A stretch of DNA of 64,000 bases from Agrobacterium larrymoorei (GCF_013322225.1 NZ_JAAMFB010000011.1:62001-126000), one strand, 5' to 3'; positions 18,688-27,963 are shown, numbered from the stretch's first letter. Made by a program: numbers and translations. The notes: generated by a model not told the origin, from the letters alone.

Positions 18688-19365
18688 TTACCGAATGCGC
18701 TTGGCAGCCGGTTCCGGCACCAGTTCACCGTTCAAACGGCGGTCCAGATAGTCGCCGCATTCGTTCATCAGCTCGTCCACCTTGCCGGAGAAGAAGTGGT
18801 TGGCACCGGGGAGGGTGCGGTGGGTGATCAGGATGCCCTTTTGGGTCTTCAGCTTTTCCACCAGACCGTTCACATCCTTTTCGGGCGCCACCTTGTCGGA
18901 ATCACCGTTGATGATGAGGCCGGAAGACGGGCAGGGGGCGAGGAAGGAGAAGTCGTAGGTGTTCGGCTGCGGCGCAATCGACATGAAGCCTTCGATTTCC
19001 GGGCGGCGCATCAAAAGCTGCATGCCGATCCATGCGCCGAAGGAGTAACCGGCGACCCAACAGCTCTTCGAATCCGGATGCAGGCTCTGTACCCAGTCCA
19101 GCGCGGAAGCAGCGTCGGAAAGCTCACCGGCACCGTGGTCGAACTCGCCCTGGCTGCGGCCGATGGAGCGGAAGTTGAAACGCAGTGTCGTAAAGCCGCG
19201 CTTCTGGAACATGTAGAAGAGCTGGTAGACGATCTGGTTGTTCATCGTGCCGCCGAACTGCGGGTGCGGATGAAGGATGATCGCGATCGGTGCGCTTTTT
19301 TCCTTGGAGGGCTGGTAACGGCCTTCGAGGCGACCCGCAGGGCCGTTAAAAATGACTTCGGGCAT
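18688..19365 (-). CDS. Alpha/beta hydrolase (rhizobial 225-residue type)
   Basis: 225 residues. Oxyanion region HPHPQFGGTMNNQI, nucleophile elbow AGYSFGAWIG (Ser), Asp in INGDSDKVAP and His in PGANHFFSG complete a Ser-Asp-His triad. No signal peptide, so probably cytoplasmic. Substrate unknown; similar proteins are labelled as hydrolases acting on short esters or as dienelactone-like. Divergent from the suf operon with 214 bp of control region between them. Confidence 0.85.
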   Translation of the reverse strand: MPEVIFNGPAGRLEGRYQPSKEKSAPIAIILHPHPQFGGTMNNQIVYQLFYMFQKRGFTTLRFNFRSIGRSQGEFDHGAGELSDAASALDWVQSLHPDSKSCWVAGYSFGAWIGMQLLMRRPEIEGFMSIAPQPNTYDFSFLAPCPSSGLIINGDSDKVAPEKDVNGLVEKLKTQKGILITHRTLPGANHFFSGKVDELMNECGDYLDRRLNGELVPEPAAKRIR

Positions 19366-19419
19366 TGGTACTCCGGTCGGTTTTTCTGTTTCTGACCGCT
19401 TTCCATGCGCAAGAAGACT

Positions 19420-19434
19420 TGACGCGGATGGTCA
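19420..19434. promoter_or_regulatory. IRO-box-like motif (TGA-N9-TCA), candidate RirA site
   Basis: TGACGCGGATGGTCA fits the palindromic iron-responsive-operator core TGA-N9-TCA of the rhizobial regulator RirA. It lies 146 bp before the first suf gene. The pattern is short and could occur by chance; its place 18 bp from an ICE-like box raises its weight. Confidence 0.4.
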
Positions 19435-19451
19435 GCTTTTCTAAAACCCAG

Positions 19452-19468
19452 TTTAGAATTATTCGAAA
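19452..19468. promoter_or_regulatory. ICE-box-like motif, candidate Irr site
   Basis: TTTAGAA-TTA-TTCGAAA is one base off a perfect inverted repeat of the iron control element used by Irr in Rhizobiales (TTTAGAA-N3-TTCTAAA type). It lies 112 bp before the suf operon start codon. Control of suf by Irr and RirA is established in Agrobacterium tumefaciens; occupation of this exact site is inferred. Confidence 0.6.
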
Positions 19469-19579
19469 CTTTGCGTGCCTTCAGCACAGTTGGGTGTGTC
19501 ATAAGGCAAGGGCGACGGAAATTTCAAGGAAAATGCGCTTTCACGCGCGAATGACCCGGATAAAGGCAGCTTTTGCGCC

Positions 19580-20749
19580 ATGAGCATGACGACACGCACA
19601 TATATGGACTGGAACGCGACAGCGCCGCTGTTGCCATCCGTCCGTGATGCGCTTGTTTCTGCTCTGGATTTATCAGGCAATCCGTCCTCCGTTCACAAGG
19701 AAGGGCGCGCTGTCCGTGCCGCTATAGAATCAGCGCGTCGCGATGTTGCGGCTCTGGTCGGTGCGCAGGCGTCGCACGTCGTCTTCACCAGCGGTGCGAC
19801 GGAAGCGGCCAATCTGGTGCTTTCGCCGCTCTTTAAAATGGGCCGTGCTTCCCTAAATATCGGCCATCTCTACGTTTCGGCCATCGAACATCCCGCACTT
19901 CGCGAAGGCGGTCGCTTCGAGCGTTTGAATGTGACGGAAGTGCCTGTCACGCATCAGGGACTTGTTGATCTCACGGCTTTGGAAGCCCTGCTTGCTAGGC
20001 ATGATGCGGCAAGCGGGCTGCCGATGGTGGCGGTGATGCTCGTGAATAACGAGACCGGCGTTATCCAGCCAGTGGAAGAGGCAGCAAAGCTCGTTCACGC
20101 CGCTGGCGGGTTAATGGTTGTTGATGCCGTGCAGGCGGTTGGGCGTATTCCCGTCGATATCGAGGCGATTGGGGCTGATTTCCTGATCGTCTCCTCGCAC
20201 AAGATCGGTGGCCCGAAGGGCGTGGGTGCCTTGATTTCGCGCGGCGAAGTGATGATGCCGAAGCCTTTGATCCATGGCGGTGGTCAGGAGAAAGGGCATC
20301 GCTCCGGCACGGAAAACACGCTTGCCATTCTTGGCTTTGGCGTTGCTGCAACAGAAGCGGCACAGAGGCTGGATGCGGAAGGCGAGCGTTTGGCGGGACT
20401 GCGGGTGCAGCTTGAGAATGCGATGCGGGCTGCGGCACCTGACGTCATTATCCATGGTGCCGATGTTCAACGCGTTGCGAATACCACCTTTTTCACCCTG
20501 CCGGGCCTGAAGTCTGAAACGGGGCAGATTGCTTTCGATATCGAAGGTGTTGCGCTGTCCGCCGGTTCGGCCTGTTCGTCCGGCAAGGTGGGCGAAAGCC
20601 ATGTACTGACGGCCATGGGGCATGATCCGAAGCTTGGCGCGCTGCGCATATCGCTCGGTCACGCCACCACTGAGAATGATATTGAAAAGGCCATTCAGGC
20701 CTTCGCGAAGATTGCCGGGCGGCGGAAGCTTTCCGGTCAGGCAGCCTGA
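19580..20749 (+). CDS. sufS2: NifS/IscS-type cysteine desulfurase heading the suf operon
   Basis: 389 residues. PLP-dependent enzyme that takes sulfur from cysteine for Fe-S clusters. Aldehyde-binding Lys208 is in SSHKIGGPKGVG and the sulfur-accepting Cys332 in the flexible loop SAGSACSSGKVGE, the long loop of group I (NifS/IscS) desulfurases rather than the SufS type encoded later in the operon. TEAANLV and HIPA-like VNNETGVIQP are also present. Named sufS2 after the Agrobacterium operon sufS2BCDS1XA. No separate sufE is seen. 205 bp separate it from sufB. Confidence 0.93.
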   Translation: MSMTTRTYMDWNATAPLLPSVRDALVSALDLSGNPSSVHKEGRAVRAAIESARRDVAALVGAQASHVVFTSGATEAANLVLSPLFKMGRASLNIGHLYVSAIEHPALREGGRFERLNVTEVPVTHQGLVDLTALEALLARHDAASGLPMVAVMLVNNETGVIQPVEEAAKLVHAAGGLMVVDAVQAVGRIPVDIEAIGADFLIVSSHKIGGPKGVGALISRGEVMMPKPLIHGGGQEKGHRSGTENTLAILGFGVAATEAAQRLDAEGERLAGLRVQLENAMRAAAPDVIIHGADVQRVANTTFFTLPGLKSETGQIAFDIEGVALSAGSACSSGKVGESHVLTAMGHDPKLGALRISLGHATTENDIEKAIQAFAKIAGRRKLSGQAA

Positions 20750-20954
20750 AAGGGCGGCGATTAAATTGCGGAATGTCAAAGATTCCGCTTGCGGTGCGGT
20801 GTGAAAAGCGCCAACCCGATCCTAAATTAACGCATAAAAGCGCTGGCTTCCAAAGCCTCTCGCATTTATGTGAAGCGCGAATGAAGGCGGCTTTTCCGTC
20901 TTGATACGTTGACAAGCCACCGGACCTTGTATCCGGCGAGATTGGAGAACGAAA

Positions 20955-22424
20955 ATGGCAGCGGTTCAGGAAACGATCGATCAGGTTCGCCAGATCGATG
21001 TGGACCAGTATAAATATGGTTTCGAAACGCAGATCGAAGTCGACAAGGCGCCCAAGGGCCTGTCGGAAGATGTGATCCGTTTCATTTCCGCCAAGAAGCA
21101 GGAGCCGGAATGGCTGCTGGAATGGCGTCTTGAGGCCTATCAGCGCTGGCTGACGATGGAAGAGCCCACATGGGCGCGCGTCAACTACCCGAAGATCGAC
21201 TTCAACGATCTCTATTATTATGCCGCGCCTAAGAGCACGCCAGGTCCGAAGTCTCTGGACGAAGTCGATCCCGAGCTTCTGAAGGTCTACGAAAAGCTCG
21301 GCATTCCGCTGAAGGAACAGGAAATTCTGGCCGGCGTGCAGACGCGCAAGGTTGCCGTCGATGCCGTGTTCGACTCGGTTTCCGTCGTTACCACCTTCAA
21401 GGAAGAGCTGAAGAAGGCGGGCGTGATTTTCATGTCCATCTCCGAAGCCGTGCGCGAGCATCCTGAGCTTGTGAAGAAGTATCTCGGCTCCGTCGTTCCG
21501 ACGACCGACAACTTCTATGCGACGCTGAACTCCGCCGTCTTCACCGATGGCTCCTTCGTCTTCATTCCGAAGGGCGTTCGCTGCCCGATGGAGCTTTCCA
21601 CCTATTTCCGCATCAATGAGAAGAACACGGGCCAGTTCGAGCGCACGCTGATCATCGCGGAAGAGGGTGCCTACGTCTCTTATCTCGAAGGCTGCACCGC
21701 ACCCCAGCGCGATGAGAACCAGCTTCACGCTGCCGTTGTCGAACTCGTTGCGCTTGATGATGCCGAGATCAAATATTCCACCGTCCAGAACTGGTATCCG
21801 GGCGATAAGGAAGGCAAGGGCGGTATCTATAACTTCGTGACCAAGCGCGGCGATTGCCGTGGCGACCGCTCGAAGATTTCCTGGACGCAGGTCGAAACCG
21901 GCTCCGCCATTACCTGGAAGTACCCATCCTGCATTCTGCGCGGCGATGACAGCCGTGGCGAGTTCTACTCGATTGCCGTTTCCAACGGTTACCAGCAGGT
22001 CGATTCCGGCACCAAGATGATCCACCTCGGCAAGAACACGTCGAGCCGCATCATCGCCAAGGGCATCGCCGCCGGCTTCTCGGAAAACGTTTATCGCGGT
22101 CAGGTTTCGGCGCACCGCAAGGCGACCAACGCCCGTAACTTCACGCAGTGCGACAGCTTGCTGATCGGCGACAAATGCGGCGCGCACACCGTGCCTTACA
22201 TCGAAGCCAAGAACTCGTCAGCGCACTTCGAGCACGAAGCCACGACGTCCAAGATTTCCGAGGACCAGCTGTTCTACTGCCTGCAACGCGGCATCCCCGA
22301 AGAAGCCGCGATCGCACTGATCGTCAACGGCTTCGTCAAGGAAGTCATTCAGGAACTGCCGATGGAATTTGCGGTCGAAGCGCAGAAGCTGATCGGGATT
22401 TCGCTGGAAGGTTCTGTGGGCTAA
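20955..22424 (+). CDS. sufB: Fe-S cluster assembly scaffold subunit SufB
   Basis: 489 residues, normal for SufB. With SufC and SufD it forms the scaffold complex on which clusters are built. C-terminal core motifs: [24 protein letters not shown] (conserved Cys in the EGC segment), [19 protein letters not shown]-type [18 protein letters not shown] and [18 protein letters not shown] (Cys and His at the SufD interface), then YCLQRGI. The start has GGAGAACGAAA just upstream. Confidence 0.97.
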   Translation: MAAVQETIDQVRQIDVDQYKYGFETQIEVDKAPKGLSEDVIRFISAKKQEPEWLLEWRLEAYQRWLTMEEPTWARVNYPKIDFNDLYYYAAPKSTPGPKSLDEVDPELLKVYEKLGIPLKEQEILAGVQTRKVAVDAVFDSVSVVTTFKEELKKAGVIFMSISEAVREHPELVKKYLGSVVPTTDNFYATLNSAVFTDGSFVFIPKGVRCPMELSTYFRINEKNTGQFERTLIIAEEGAYVSYLEGCTAPQRDENQLHAAVVELVALDDAEIKYSTVQNWYPGDKEGKGGIYNFVTKRGDCRGDRSKISWTQVETGSAITWKYPSCILRGDDSRGEFYSIAVSNGYQQVDSGTKMIHLGKNTSSRIIAKGIAAGFSENVYRGQVSAHRKATNARNFTQCDSLLIGDKCGAHTVPYIEAKNSSAHFEHEATTSKISEDQLFYCLQRGIPEEAAIALIVNGFVKEVIQELPMEFAVEAQKLIGISLEGSVG

Positions 22425-22436
22425 CCCCTCGCTCGG

Positions 22437-22527
22437 CGTCGTCCTCGGGCTTGACCCGAGGATCCATTGACGCGACGTGCAAATTGAATTGACCGACTGG
22501 ATCCTCGGGACAAGCCCGAGGATGACG
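22437..22527. repeat. 91-bp palindromic intergenic element inside the suf operon
   Basis: Two 30-bp arms, 22437-22466 and 22498-22527, are inverted copies of each other with 28 of 30 matches. Each arm is itself a palindrome built on CCTCGGGCTTG(A/T)CCCGAGGATC. It lies 12 bp after sufB and 78 bp before sufC. Its form fits the RIME-type or similar short palindromic repeats scattered in rhizobial genomes. No coding capacity. In mRNA it would fold as two hairpins or one long one. Confidence 0.85.
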
Positions 22528-22605
22528 GATGCAAATGTTGAGATGAGCCGGTAGCACGGCTTACGAGGCGGTCCTTGAAACCGCACTACGGATAGGAACT
22601 AAAAA

Positions 22606-23361
22606 ATGCTTGAAATCATCGACCTGCACGCAAAGATCGCCGATACTGAAACCGAGATCATCAAGGGTCTGAACCTGAAGGTTGCGGCTGGGGAAGTGGC
22701 GGCTATCATGGGGCCTAACGGTTCTGGCAAGTCCACGCTGTCCTACATTCTGTCGGGCCGTGAAGACTACGAAGTCACCTCCGGCGACATTCTGTATAAT
22801 GGCGAAAGCATTCTAGAACTGGACGCTGCCGAGCGTGCGGCGAAGGGCGTTTTCCTCGCATTCCAGTATCCGGTCGAAATCCCCGGCGTTGCGACCATGC
22901 AGTTCCTGAAGGTTGCGATGAACGAGCAGCGCAAGGCACGCGGCGAGTCCGAACTGACGACGCCTGATTTTATCAAGCGCGTCAAGGAAGCTGCTGGCGA
23001 TCTGAAGATCGATATGGACATGCTGAAGCGTCCGCTGAACGTCGGCTTCTCCGGCGGTGAGAAGAAGCGTGCGGAAATCCTGCAGATGGCTCTGCTGGGA
23101 CCGAAGCTTTGTGTACTTGACGAAACCGATTCCGGCCTCGACATCGATGCACTGAAGATCGTGGCCGATGGCGTCAATGCGCTGAAGTCTCCTGACCGCG
23201 CCACCATCGTCATCACCCACTATCAGCGCCTGCTCGACTACATCGTGCCGGATAGCGTTCATGTTCTTTACAAGGGCAAGATCATCCGCTCCGGCGACAA
23301 GGCGCTTGCGCTGGAGCTGGAAAACAACGGTTACGCCGACATCATCGGTGAAGCGGCCTAA
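22606..23361 (+). CDS. sufC: Fe-S assembly ATPase SufC
   Basis: 251 residues, ABC-type ATPase of the SufBCD scaffold. Walker A GPNGSGKSTLSYIL (about 37-50), a Q-loop at FLAFQYPVEIPG, signature SGGEKKRAEILQ, Walker B LCVLDETDSGLDIDALK and the H-loop at ITHYQRLL. Cytoplasmic, with no membrane partner. The intergenic stretch before it carries the palindromic element at 22437-22527; AACTAAAAA precedes the ATG with only a weak Shine-Dalgarno. Confidence 0.97.
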   Translation: MLEIIDLHAKIADTETEIIKGLNLKVAAGEVAAIMGPNGSGKSTLSYILSGREDYEVTSGDILYNGESILELDAAERAAKGVFLAFQYPVEIPGVATMQFLKVAMNEQRKARGESELTTPDFIKRVKEAAGDLKIDMDMLKRPLNVGFSGGEKKRAEILQMALLGPKLCVLDETDSGLDIDALKIVADGVNALKSPDRATIVITHYQRLLDYIVPDSVHVLYKGKIIRSGDKALALELENNGYADIIGEAA

Positions 23362-23385
23362 GTTTAGGGCCAGGAGGTGATGTCC

Positions 23386-24657
23386 ATGAACATTCAAACG
23401 ACCAACCGGCTGACACCTGCGGAAACCGCACTGGTGGAAGCCTTCACGGCCAAGTTCAGCGAGTTGCCGGGCAATGGCGATGTGGTTGCCGCGCGTGACG
23501 TGCTGTTCGATGATCTGAAGACCGCCGGTCTTCCGACGCGTCGCATCGAGGCTTGGCACTACACCGATATGAAAAGCCTGCTGCGCAGCATCCCTGAGGA
23601 TGCTTCCGCACCGGTTATCGAAAAACGTGCTGCCGCTGTTTCCGGATCGCAGGTGGTTTACCTGCTGCACGGCAGGGCTGCGGATGCGCAGATCGAGAAT
23701 TTCGAAATCACCAGCTATGCCGAAAGCCTGCTGGATGGCACGGCGGCACCTGCGCTTATGGCCGCTGACAAGCACGATATGATCGGCCGCCTGAACGGCA
23801 GCTTCGTGCGCGATGGTTTTGCCGTTGCAGTGCCGGATGGTGCCGAGTTCGAGCAGCCGCTTGAGCTTCAGGCGATCCACGGCGCTGGTCAGGTTCACAG
23901 CCGCTCGCCGGTGCGTTTCGGCAAGGGTTCCAAGGCGACGGTTATCGAGCGCCACCTGTCTGTGGCTGAGGAAGCCGCCCTCGTATCTCATGTCAGTGAC
24001 ATCGAGGTTCAGGACGGCGCAGATGCGCTTTACATCATCCTGCAACAGCAGGGTGTTGCCGATATCCACCTTTCGCAGCTTCGCATCAAGCTGGGTGCGG
24101 AAGCGAAGCTTCGGCTGTTCATCATCAACGCCGGTGGCAAGCTGGTTCGCCAGGAACTGCGCATCGATGTGGAAGGTGAGGGGACCGACCTCTCCGTTCG
24201 CGGCGTCAACCTTCTTGGAGGCGAAACGCATACGGACGTGACCATGGTTCTCGGCCACAACGTGCCGAACACTACCTCGACGGAAGTCTTCCGCAACGTG
24301 GTGTTCGACCGCGCCAAGGGCATCTTCCAGGGTATGATCCGGGTTGCGCCCGATGCCCAGAAGACCGACGCCAAGATGGCCTGCAACACACTTCTGATGT
24401 CTGACGACGGCGAGTTTTCGGCAAAGCCCGAGCTTGAGATCTTCGCAGATGACGTTCAGTGCGGCCATGGTGCGACGGTTGCCGATATCAGCGATACTCA
24501 CCTCTATTACCTGATGGCGCGTGGCGTGCCGCGTGCGAAGGCGCGGGCAATGCTGGTCAATGCTTTCGTCGATGAGATCGTTGAAGAGCTTGAAGAAGAA
24601 ACGCTTGTAGAAGCGCTGGAGGGTATCATCTCCGACTGGCTGGAACATCATGCCTGA
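23386..24657 (+). CDS. sufD: Fe-S assembly subunit SufD
   Basis: 423 residues; forms a heterodimer with SufB. N-terminal helical part with RRIEAWHYTDMKSLLR, then the right-handed beta-helix core with GAEAKLRLFIINAGGK, VFRNVVFDRAKGIFQGMIRVAPDAQKTDAKMACNTLLMSDD, and the C-terminal ADDVQCGHGATVADI (interface Cys and His). Start chosen at ATG 23386, 8 nt after AGGAGG; ATG 23380 and GTG 23377 touch the ribosome site. It overlaps sufS by 8 bp. Confidence 0.95.
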   Translation: MNIQTTNRLTPAETALVEAFTAKFSELPGNGDVVAARDVLFDDLKTAGLPTRRIEAWHYTDMKSLLRSIPEDASAPVIEKRAAAVSGSQVVYLLHGRAADAQIENFEITSYAESLLDGTAAPALMAADKHDMIGRLNGSFVRDGFAVAVPDGAEFEQPLELQAIHGAGQVHSRSPVRFGKGSKATVIERHLSVAEEAALVSHVSDIEVQDGADALYIILQQQGVADIHLSQLRIKLGAEAKLRLFIINAGGKLVRQELRIDVEGEGTDLSVRGVNLLGGETHTDVTMVLGHNVPNTTSTEVFRNVVFDRAKGIFQGMIRVAPDAQKTDAKMACNTLLMSDDGEFSAKPELEIFADDVQCGHGATVADISDTHLYYLMARGVPRAKARAMLVNAFVDEIVEELEEETLVEALEGIISDWLEHHA

Positions 24658-25903
24658 TCATAGCGAACGCGCCGCCACCGTGGCCCCTTATGACATCGAA
24701 GCCGTGCGGAAGGATTTTCCGATCCTTTCGCGCGAGGTCTATGGCAAGCCGCTGGTCTATCTTGATAACGGCGCGTCCGCACAAAAGCCGCAGGTGGTCA
24801 TCGATGCTATTTCGAATGCTTATGCAAACGAATATGCCAACGTCCACCGCGGCCTGCATTTTCTCTCCAATGCCGCGACCGATGCCTATGAGGCGTCCCG
24901 CGAAAAGGTGCGCCGCTTTCTGAATGCCGGTTCGGTAGACGAAATCGTCTTCACCAAGTCCTCCACCGAGGCGATCAACACGGTCGCTTACGGTTATGGC
25001 ATGCCCAATATCGGCGAAGGCGACGAGATCGTCATCTCGATTATGGAGCACCACTCCAACATCGTGCCATGGCATTTCATTCGTGAACGTCAGGGTGCGA
25101 AGCTGGTATGGGTGCCGGTGGATGATGAGGGTACGTTCCACATTGAGGCGTTCGAGAAAAGCCTGACGGAGCGTACAAAGCTCGTTGCCATCACGCATAT
25201 GTCCAATGCGCTCGGCACCATCGTGCCGGTCAAGGAAATTTGCCGTATCGCGCATGAGCGTGGCATTCCGGTGCTGATCGATGGCTCTCAAGGTGCCGTA
25301 CACATGCCGGTGGATGTGCGCGATATCGATTGCGACTGGTATGTGATGACCGGCCATAAGCTCTACGGCCCCTCGGGCATCGGCGTGCTTTACGGCAAGG
25401 CTGACCGGCTGCGTGAGATGCGACCGTTTCAGGGTGGCGGCGAGATGATCCTCGACGTGTCCGAAGACGAGATTACTTATAACGAGCCGCCGCATCGCTT
25501 CGAGGCGGGCACACCGCCCATCGTGCAGGCCATCGGCCTTGGCTATGCACTGGATTATATGGATAATCTCGGTCGCGCCGCGATTGCCGCGCATGAAGCC
25601 GATCTAGCTGCCTATGCGGCCGAGCGTCTGCGCGACATCAACTCGCTGCGCATCATCGGCAATGCACCGGATAAGGGTGGCATCTTTTCCTTTGAGCTTG
25701 AGGGCATCCACGCGCACGATGTTTCGATGGTGATCGACCGTCGTGGCGTTGCAGTGCGCGCAGGCACCCATTGCGCCATGCCGCTCTTGAAACGTTTCGG
25801 CGTTACCTCCACATGCCGAGCATCCTTCGGGCTTTACAATACGCGTGCGGAAGTGGATGCACTGGCCGAAGCGCTGGACTACGCCCGCAAATTCTTCGCC
25901 TGA
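24650..25903 (+). CDS. sufS: SufS-type cysteine desulfurase
   Basis: 417 residues, group II desulfurase. PLP Lys237 is in MTGHKLYGPSGIGVLYG; catalytic Cys389 is in the short ordered STCRASFGLYNT loop. Other signatures: YLDNGASAQKP, YANVHRGLHFLS, FTKSSTEAINTVAY and MEHHSNIVPW. Two desulfurases of different classes flank sufBCD here. It starts inside the end of sufD, implying coupled translation. Confidence 0.97.
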   Translation: MPDHSERAATVAPYDIEAVRKDFPILSREVYGKPLVYLDNGASAQKPQVVIDAISNAYANEYANVHRGLHFLSNAATDAYEASREKVRRFLNAGSVDEIVFTKSSTEAINTVAYGYGMPNIGEGDEIVISIMEHHSNIVPWHFIRERQGAKLVWVPVDDEGTFHIEAFEKSLTERTKLVAITHMSNALGTIVPVKEICRIAHERGIPVLIDGSQGAVHMPVDVRDIDCDWYVMTGHKLYGPSGIGVLYGKADRLREMRPFQGGGEMILDVSEDEITYNEPPHRFEAGTPPIVQAIGLGYALDYMDNLGRAAIAAHEADLAAYAAERLRDINSLRIIGNAPDKGGIFSFELEGIHAHDVSMVIDRRGVAVRAGTHCAMPLLKRFGVTSTCRASFGLYNTRAEVDALAEALDYARKFFA

Positions 25904-25925
25904 GATCGAACTGAGGATCAGGACC

Positions 25926-26333
25926 ATGACGACAGATACAACTGAAAAGCTTCCAGATGCAGCCGAGGTGTCCGCACCGGATGCCGCCCCTACGCCTGCC
26001 AAGGCCTCCAGCATCAAGCCGGACGAGCTTGCGCGGCTCAGCGACGACGTGATTGCAGCGCTAAAGACGGTCTATGATCCGGAGATTCCCGCCGATATCT
26101 TCGAGCTTGGCCTAGTCTACAAGATCGATATCGAAGATGACCGCATGGTCAAGATCGTGATGACGCTCACTGCGCCCGGTTGTCCCGTTGCGGGTGAAAT
26201 GCCGGGCTGGGTCGAAAATGCCGTGGGTGCCGTGGAAGGTGTTTCCGGCGTCACCGTTGAGATGACCTTCGATCCGCCATGGACCCCTGACCGCATGTCG
26301 GAAGAGGCCCAGGTCGCTGTCGGCTGGTACTAA
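25926..26333 (+). CDS. sufT: SufT-type Fe-S assembly protein (DUF59/MIP18 domain)
   Basis: 135 residues. After a 30-residue Ala/Pro-rich start comes a DUF59 domain: VIAALKTVYDPEIPADIFELGLVYKIDI, then MTLTAPGCPVAGEMPGWVENAV with conserved Cys86 and a late MTFDPPWTPDRMSEEAQ. Family members aid Fe-S maturation; this position is called sufX in Agrobacterium. The start is ATG 25926, 22 bp after sufS with AGGA just before it; a longer in-frame reading from 25845 runs through sufS coding sequence. Confidence 0.92.
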   Translation: MTTDTTEKLPDAAEVSAPDAAPTPAKASSIKPDELARLSDDVIAALKTVYDPEIPADIFELGLVYKIDIEDDRMVKIVMTLTAPGCPVAGEMPGWVENAVGAVEGVSGVTVEMTFDPPWTPDRMSEEAQVAVGWY

Positions 26334-26445
26334 GGCTGCCGTGATTTTGACAGGCGTCATCTCTTGATGATGTCTTCTGCTACGACTAGATTTGATTCCA
26401 TGAAGCATCGGGCCTTGAACCCGATTGTTTAAGGAGAATGAGCCC

Positions 26446-26835
26446 ATGGGCTTTGCAGTGATGACCATGACCGAGGCCGCAGCGTCGCGAGTCAAAGCAA
26501 TCGTCGAAAATTCCGGCCCGGATGCCAAGGGCGTACGCGTCGGCATCAAGAAGGGCGGCTGTGCGGGCATGGAGTACACCATTGACCTCGTAACAGAGCC
26601 TTCAATCAAAGACGATCTGATCGAATTCTCTGGCGCCAAGGTATGGGTTGAGCCATCTGCGGTTCTTTATCTGCTGGGTACGCAAATGGATTTCGAAGTC
26701 ACGAAAATGCGCTCCGGCTTTACCTTTATCAATCCAAATCAGACCTCCGCTTGTGGCTGCGGCGAATCGGTGGAATTGAAAGCTGCTGATCTGGCAACGC
26801 TTGCTAAGCAACGCGAAGCCGCTGCCAGCGCTTAA
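26446..26835 (+). CDS. sufA: A-type Fe-S carrier protein SufA
   Basis: 129 residues with the three cluster-binding cysteines of A-type carriers: Cys39 (KKGGCAGMEY) and the pair Cys103-Gly-Cys105 (SACGCGES). Accepts clusters from SufBCD and passes them to apo-proteins. ATG 26446 follows AAGGAGA by 9 nt; a TTG at 26425 is less likely. The 112-bp gap after sufT contains a TTGACA hexamer at 26347, so an extra promoter is possible. Last gene of the operon. Confidence 0.96.
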   Translation: MGFAVMTMTEAAASRVKAIVENSGPDAKGVRVGIKKGGCAGMEYTIDLVTEPSIKDDLIEFSGAKVWVEPSAVLYLLGTQMDFEVTKMRSGFTFINPNQTSACGCGESVELKAADLATLAKQREAAASA

Positions 26836-26982
26836 AAGCATGCGGGATTACTCAGAGGCCATGGCGGTCTCTGAGCATGGTCATTGAGCTGTGAACTGAG
26901 GGTGGATGCAGTAGCTTCTACTGGCGGGAGACCGTGATCCGCCTTCAAACATCTCTCGCCTATCGCCAGATTGCCGAGAGAA

Positions 26983-27963
26983 TTATTCGAAATCTCCTGC
27001 CGCTTCCTCTGGCGCCTGGTCTTTCATCAGCACCTCGACATCTGCGTCCTGCCCCGATGTGACCTTGAAGCTTCGCTGGTAGACCTTTTCCTTGTTTCTG
27101 GCGATGGCGGTGTATTCGCCATCGGCAAGCACCATGGTGGAAAAAGCACTGACGCTTTCACTGACCACGTCACCGGAGCCCGTCAAAACGGACCAGGCAG
27201 TATCGGCGATTGCCTCCCCACCATGTTCAGAAACGAGCTTCAGCGTCACCTGTGCTGCGTGATGTTGAAGCGTAGCCTCCGTCAGCTTTCCGGCTTCGAC
27301 CTGAATATCTGCTCTTACGACCGCGTTGACGCCACCGTAATCGGACACGACGTGGTACGTTCCGGCATTCAGCCGAACGACCGTGTTCGCCTTCACATCA
27401 GCCATCACCAGACGCCGCTCGCCGCCTTCATTGGCGTCTGCGGAGTAAATGGAAAATTTCAGCTGGCTGGACGGTATCTGGCGCTCATTACCCGCGACGG
27501 CATTCAGCACGAAGCCACCCGCGTCGAGGATCAGGACCTGCTTTTCGATTTTGCCATTGGCTGGAACGCTGAGTTTTTTGGTCACTCCCGCGCGTCCGAA
27601 AGCGACGTTTACGAAATAATCTCCAGGGGCAAGATGAAACTCGGCAGAGCCGCCATCAGAGCTCGCCAGCATCGGCAGCTTGCCATCAGGGCCGGGAATG
27701 GGACTGAACACGCGCCATGAAAGTCCTTCCATCATGGGGGCGCCATCATTCGTCAGTTTAGCTTCCATGGTGACGTCACGGGCTGGATTTGTTGGCGCAT
27801 CCATTGAAAGGGGGGCAGAAAACGCGTTGAGCTTGGGCATTTTGGGGGTGCCGCCAAGCTGCTTGAAATCCTTGAATGCGTCTTGTGAAAGCGCGGTGCC
27901 ATGGCATAGGGCGGACGAAACGAGCGCCACACATAAGCCTGCCGCGATTTTCATGGACGTCAT
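26983..27963 (-). CDS. Exported protein of unknown function, repeated beta-domains
   Basis: 326 residues from ATG 27963 (ATG 27954 equally possible; an upstream ATG at 28020 would add a charged leader before the signal peptide). Signal peptide KIAAGLCVALVSSALC, cut near ALS-QD. The mature protein repeats a beta-sandwich-like pattern: LAPGDYFVNVAFGRAGVTKKL, LNAGTYHVVSDYGGVNAVVR and LADGEYTAIARNKEKVYQRSF each end a module with an aromatic Y-x-V/A core, resembling carboxypeptidase-regulatory or Ig-like folds. The C terminus is acidic. No family could be named with confidence. Confidence 0.7.
   Translation of the reverse strand: MTSMKIAAGLCVALVSSALCHGTALSQDAFKDFKQLGGTPKMPKLNAFSAPLSMDAPTNPARDVTMEAKLTNDGAPMMEGLSWRVFSPIPGPDGKLPMLASSDGGSAEFHLAPGDYFVNVAFGRAGVTKKLSVPANGKIEKQVLILDAGGFVLNAVAGNERQIPSSQLKFSIYSADANEGGERRLVMADVKANTVVRLNAGTYHVVSDYGGVNAVVRADIQVEAGKLTEATLQHHAAQVTLKLVSEHGGEAIADTAWSVLTGSGDVVSESVSAFSTMVLADGEYTAIARNKEKVYQRSFKVTSGQDADVEVLMKDQAPEEAAGDFE

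Noticed and set aside
22437-22527. Terminator ending the sufB transcript or a CRISPR repeat
   Set aside because: No T tract follows either hairpin, the downstream genes belong to the same complex, and only one pair of arms exists.
22813-24651. 612-codon minus-strand frame opposite sufC and sufD
   Set aside because: Antisense shadow; both strong family genes lie on plus.
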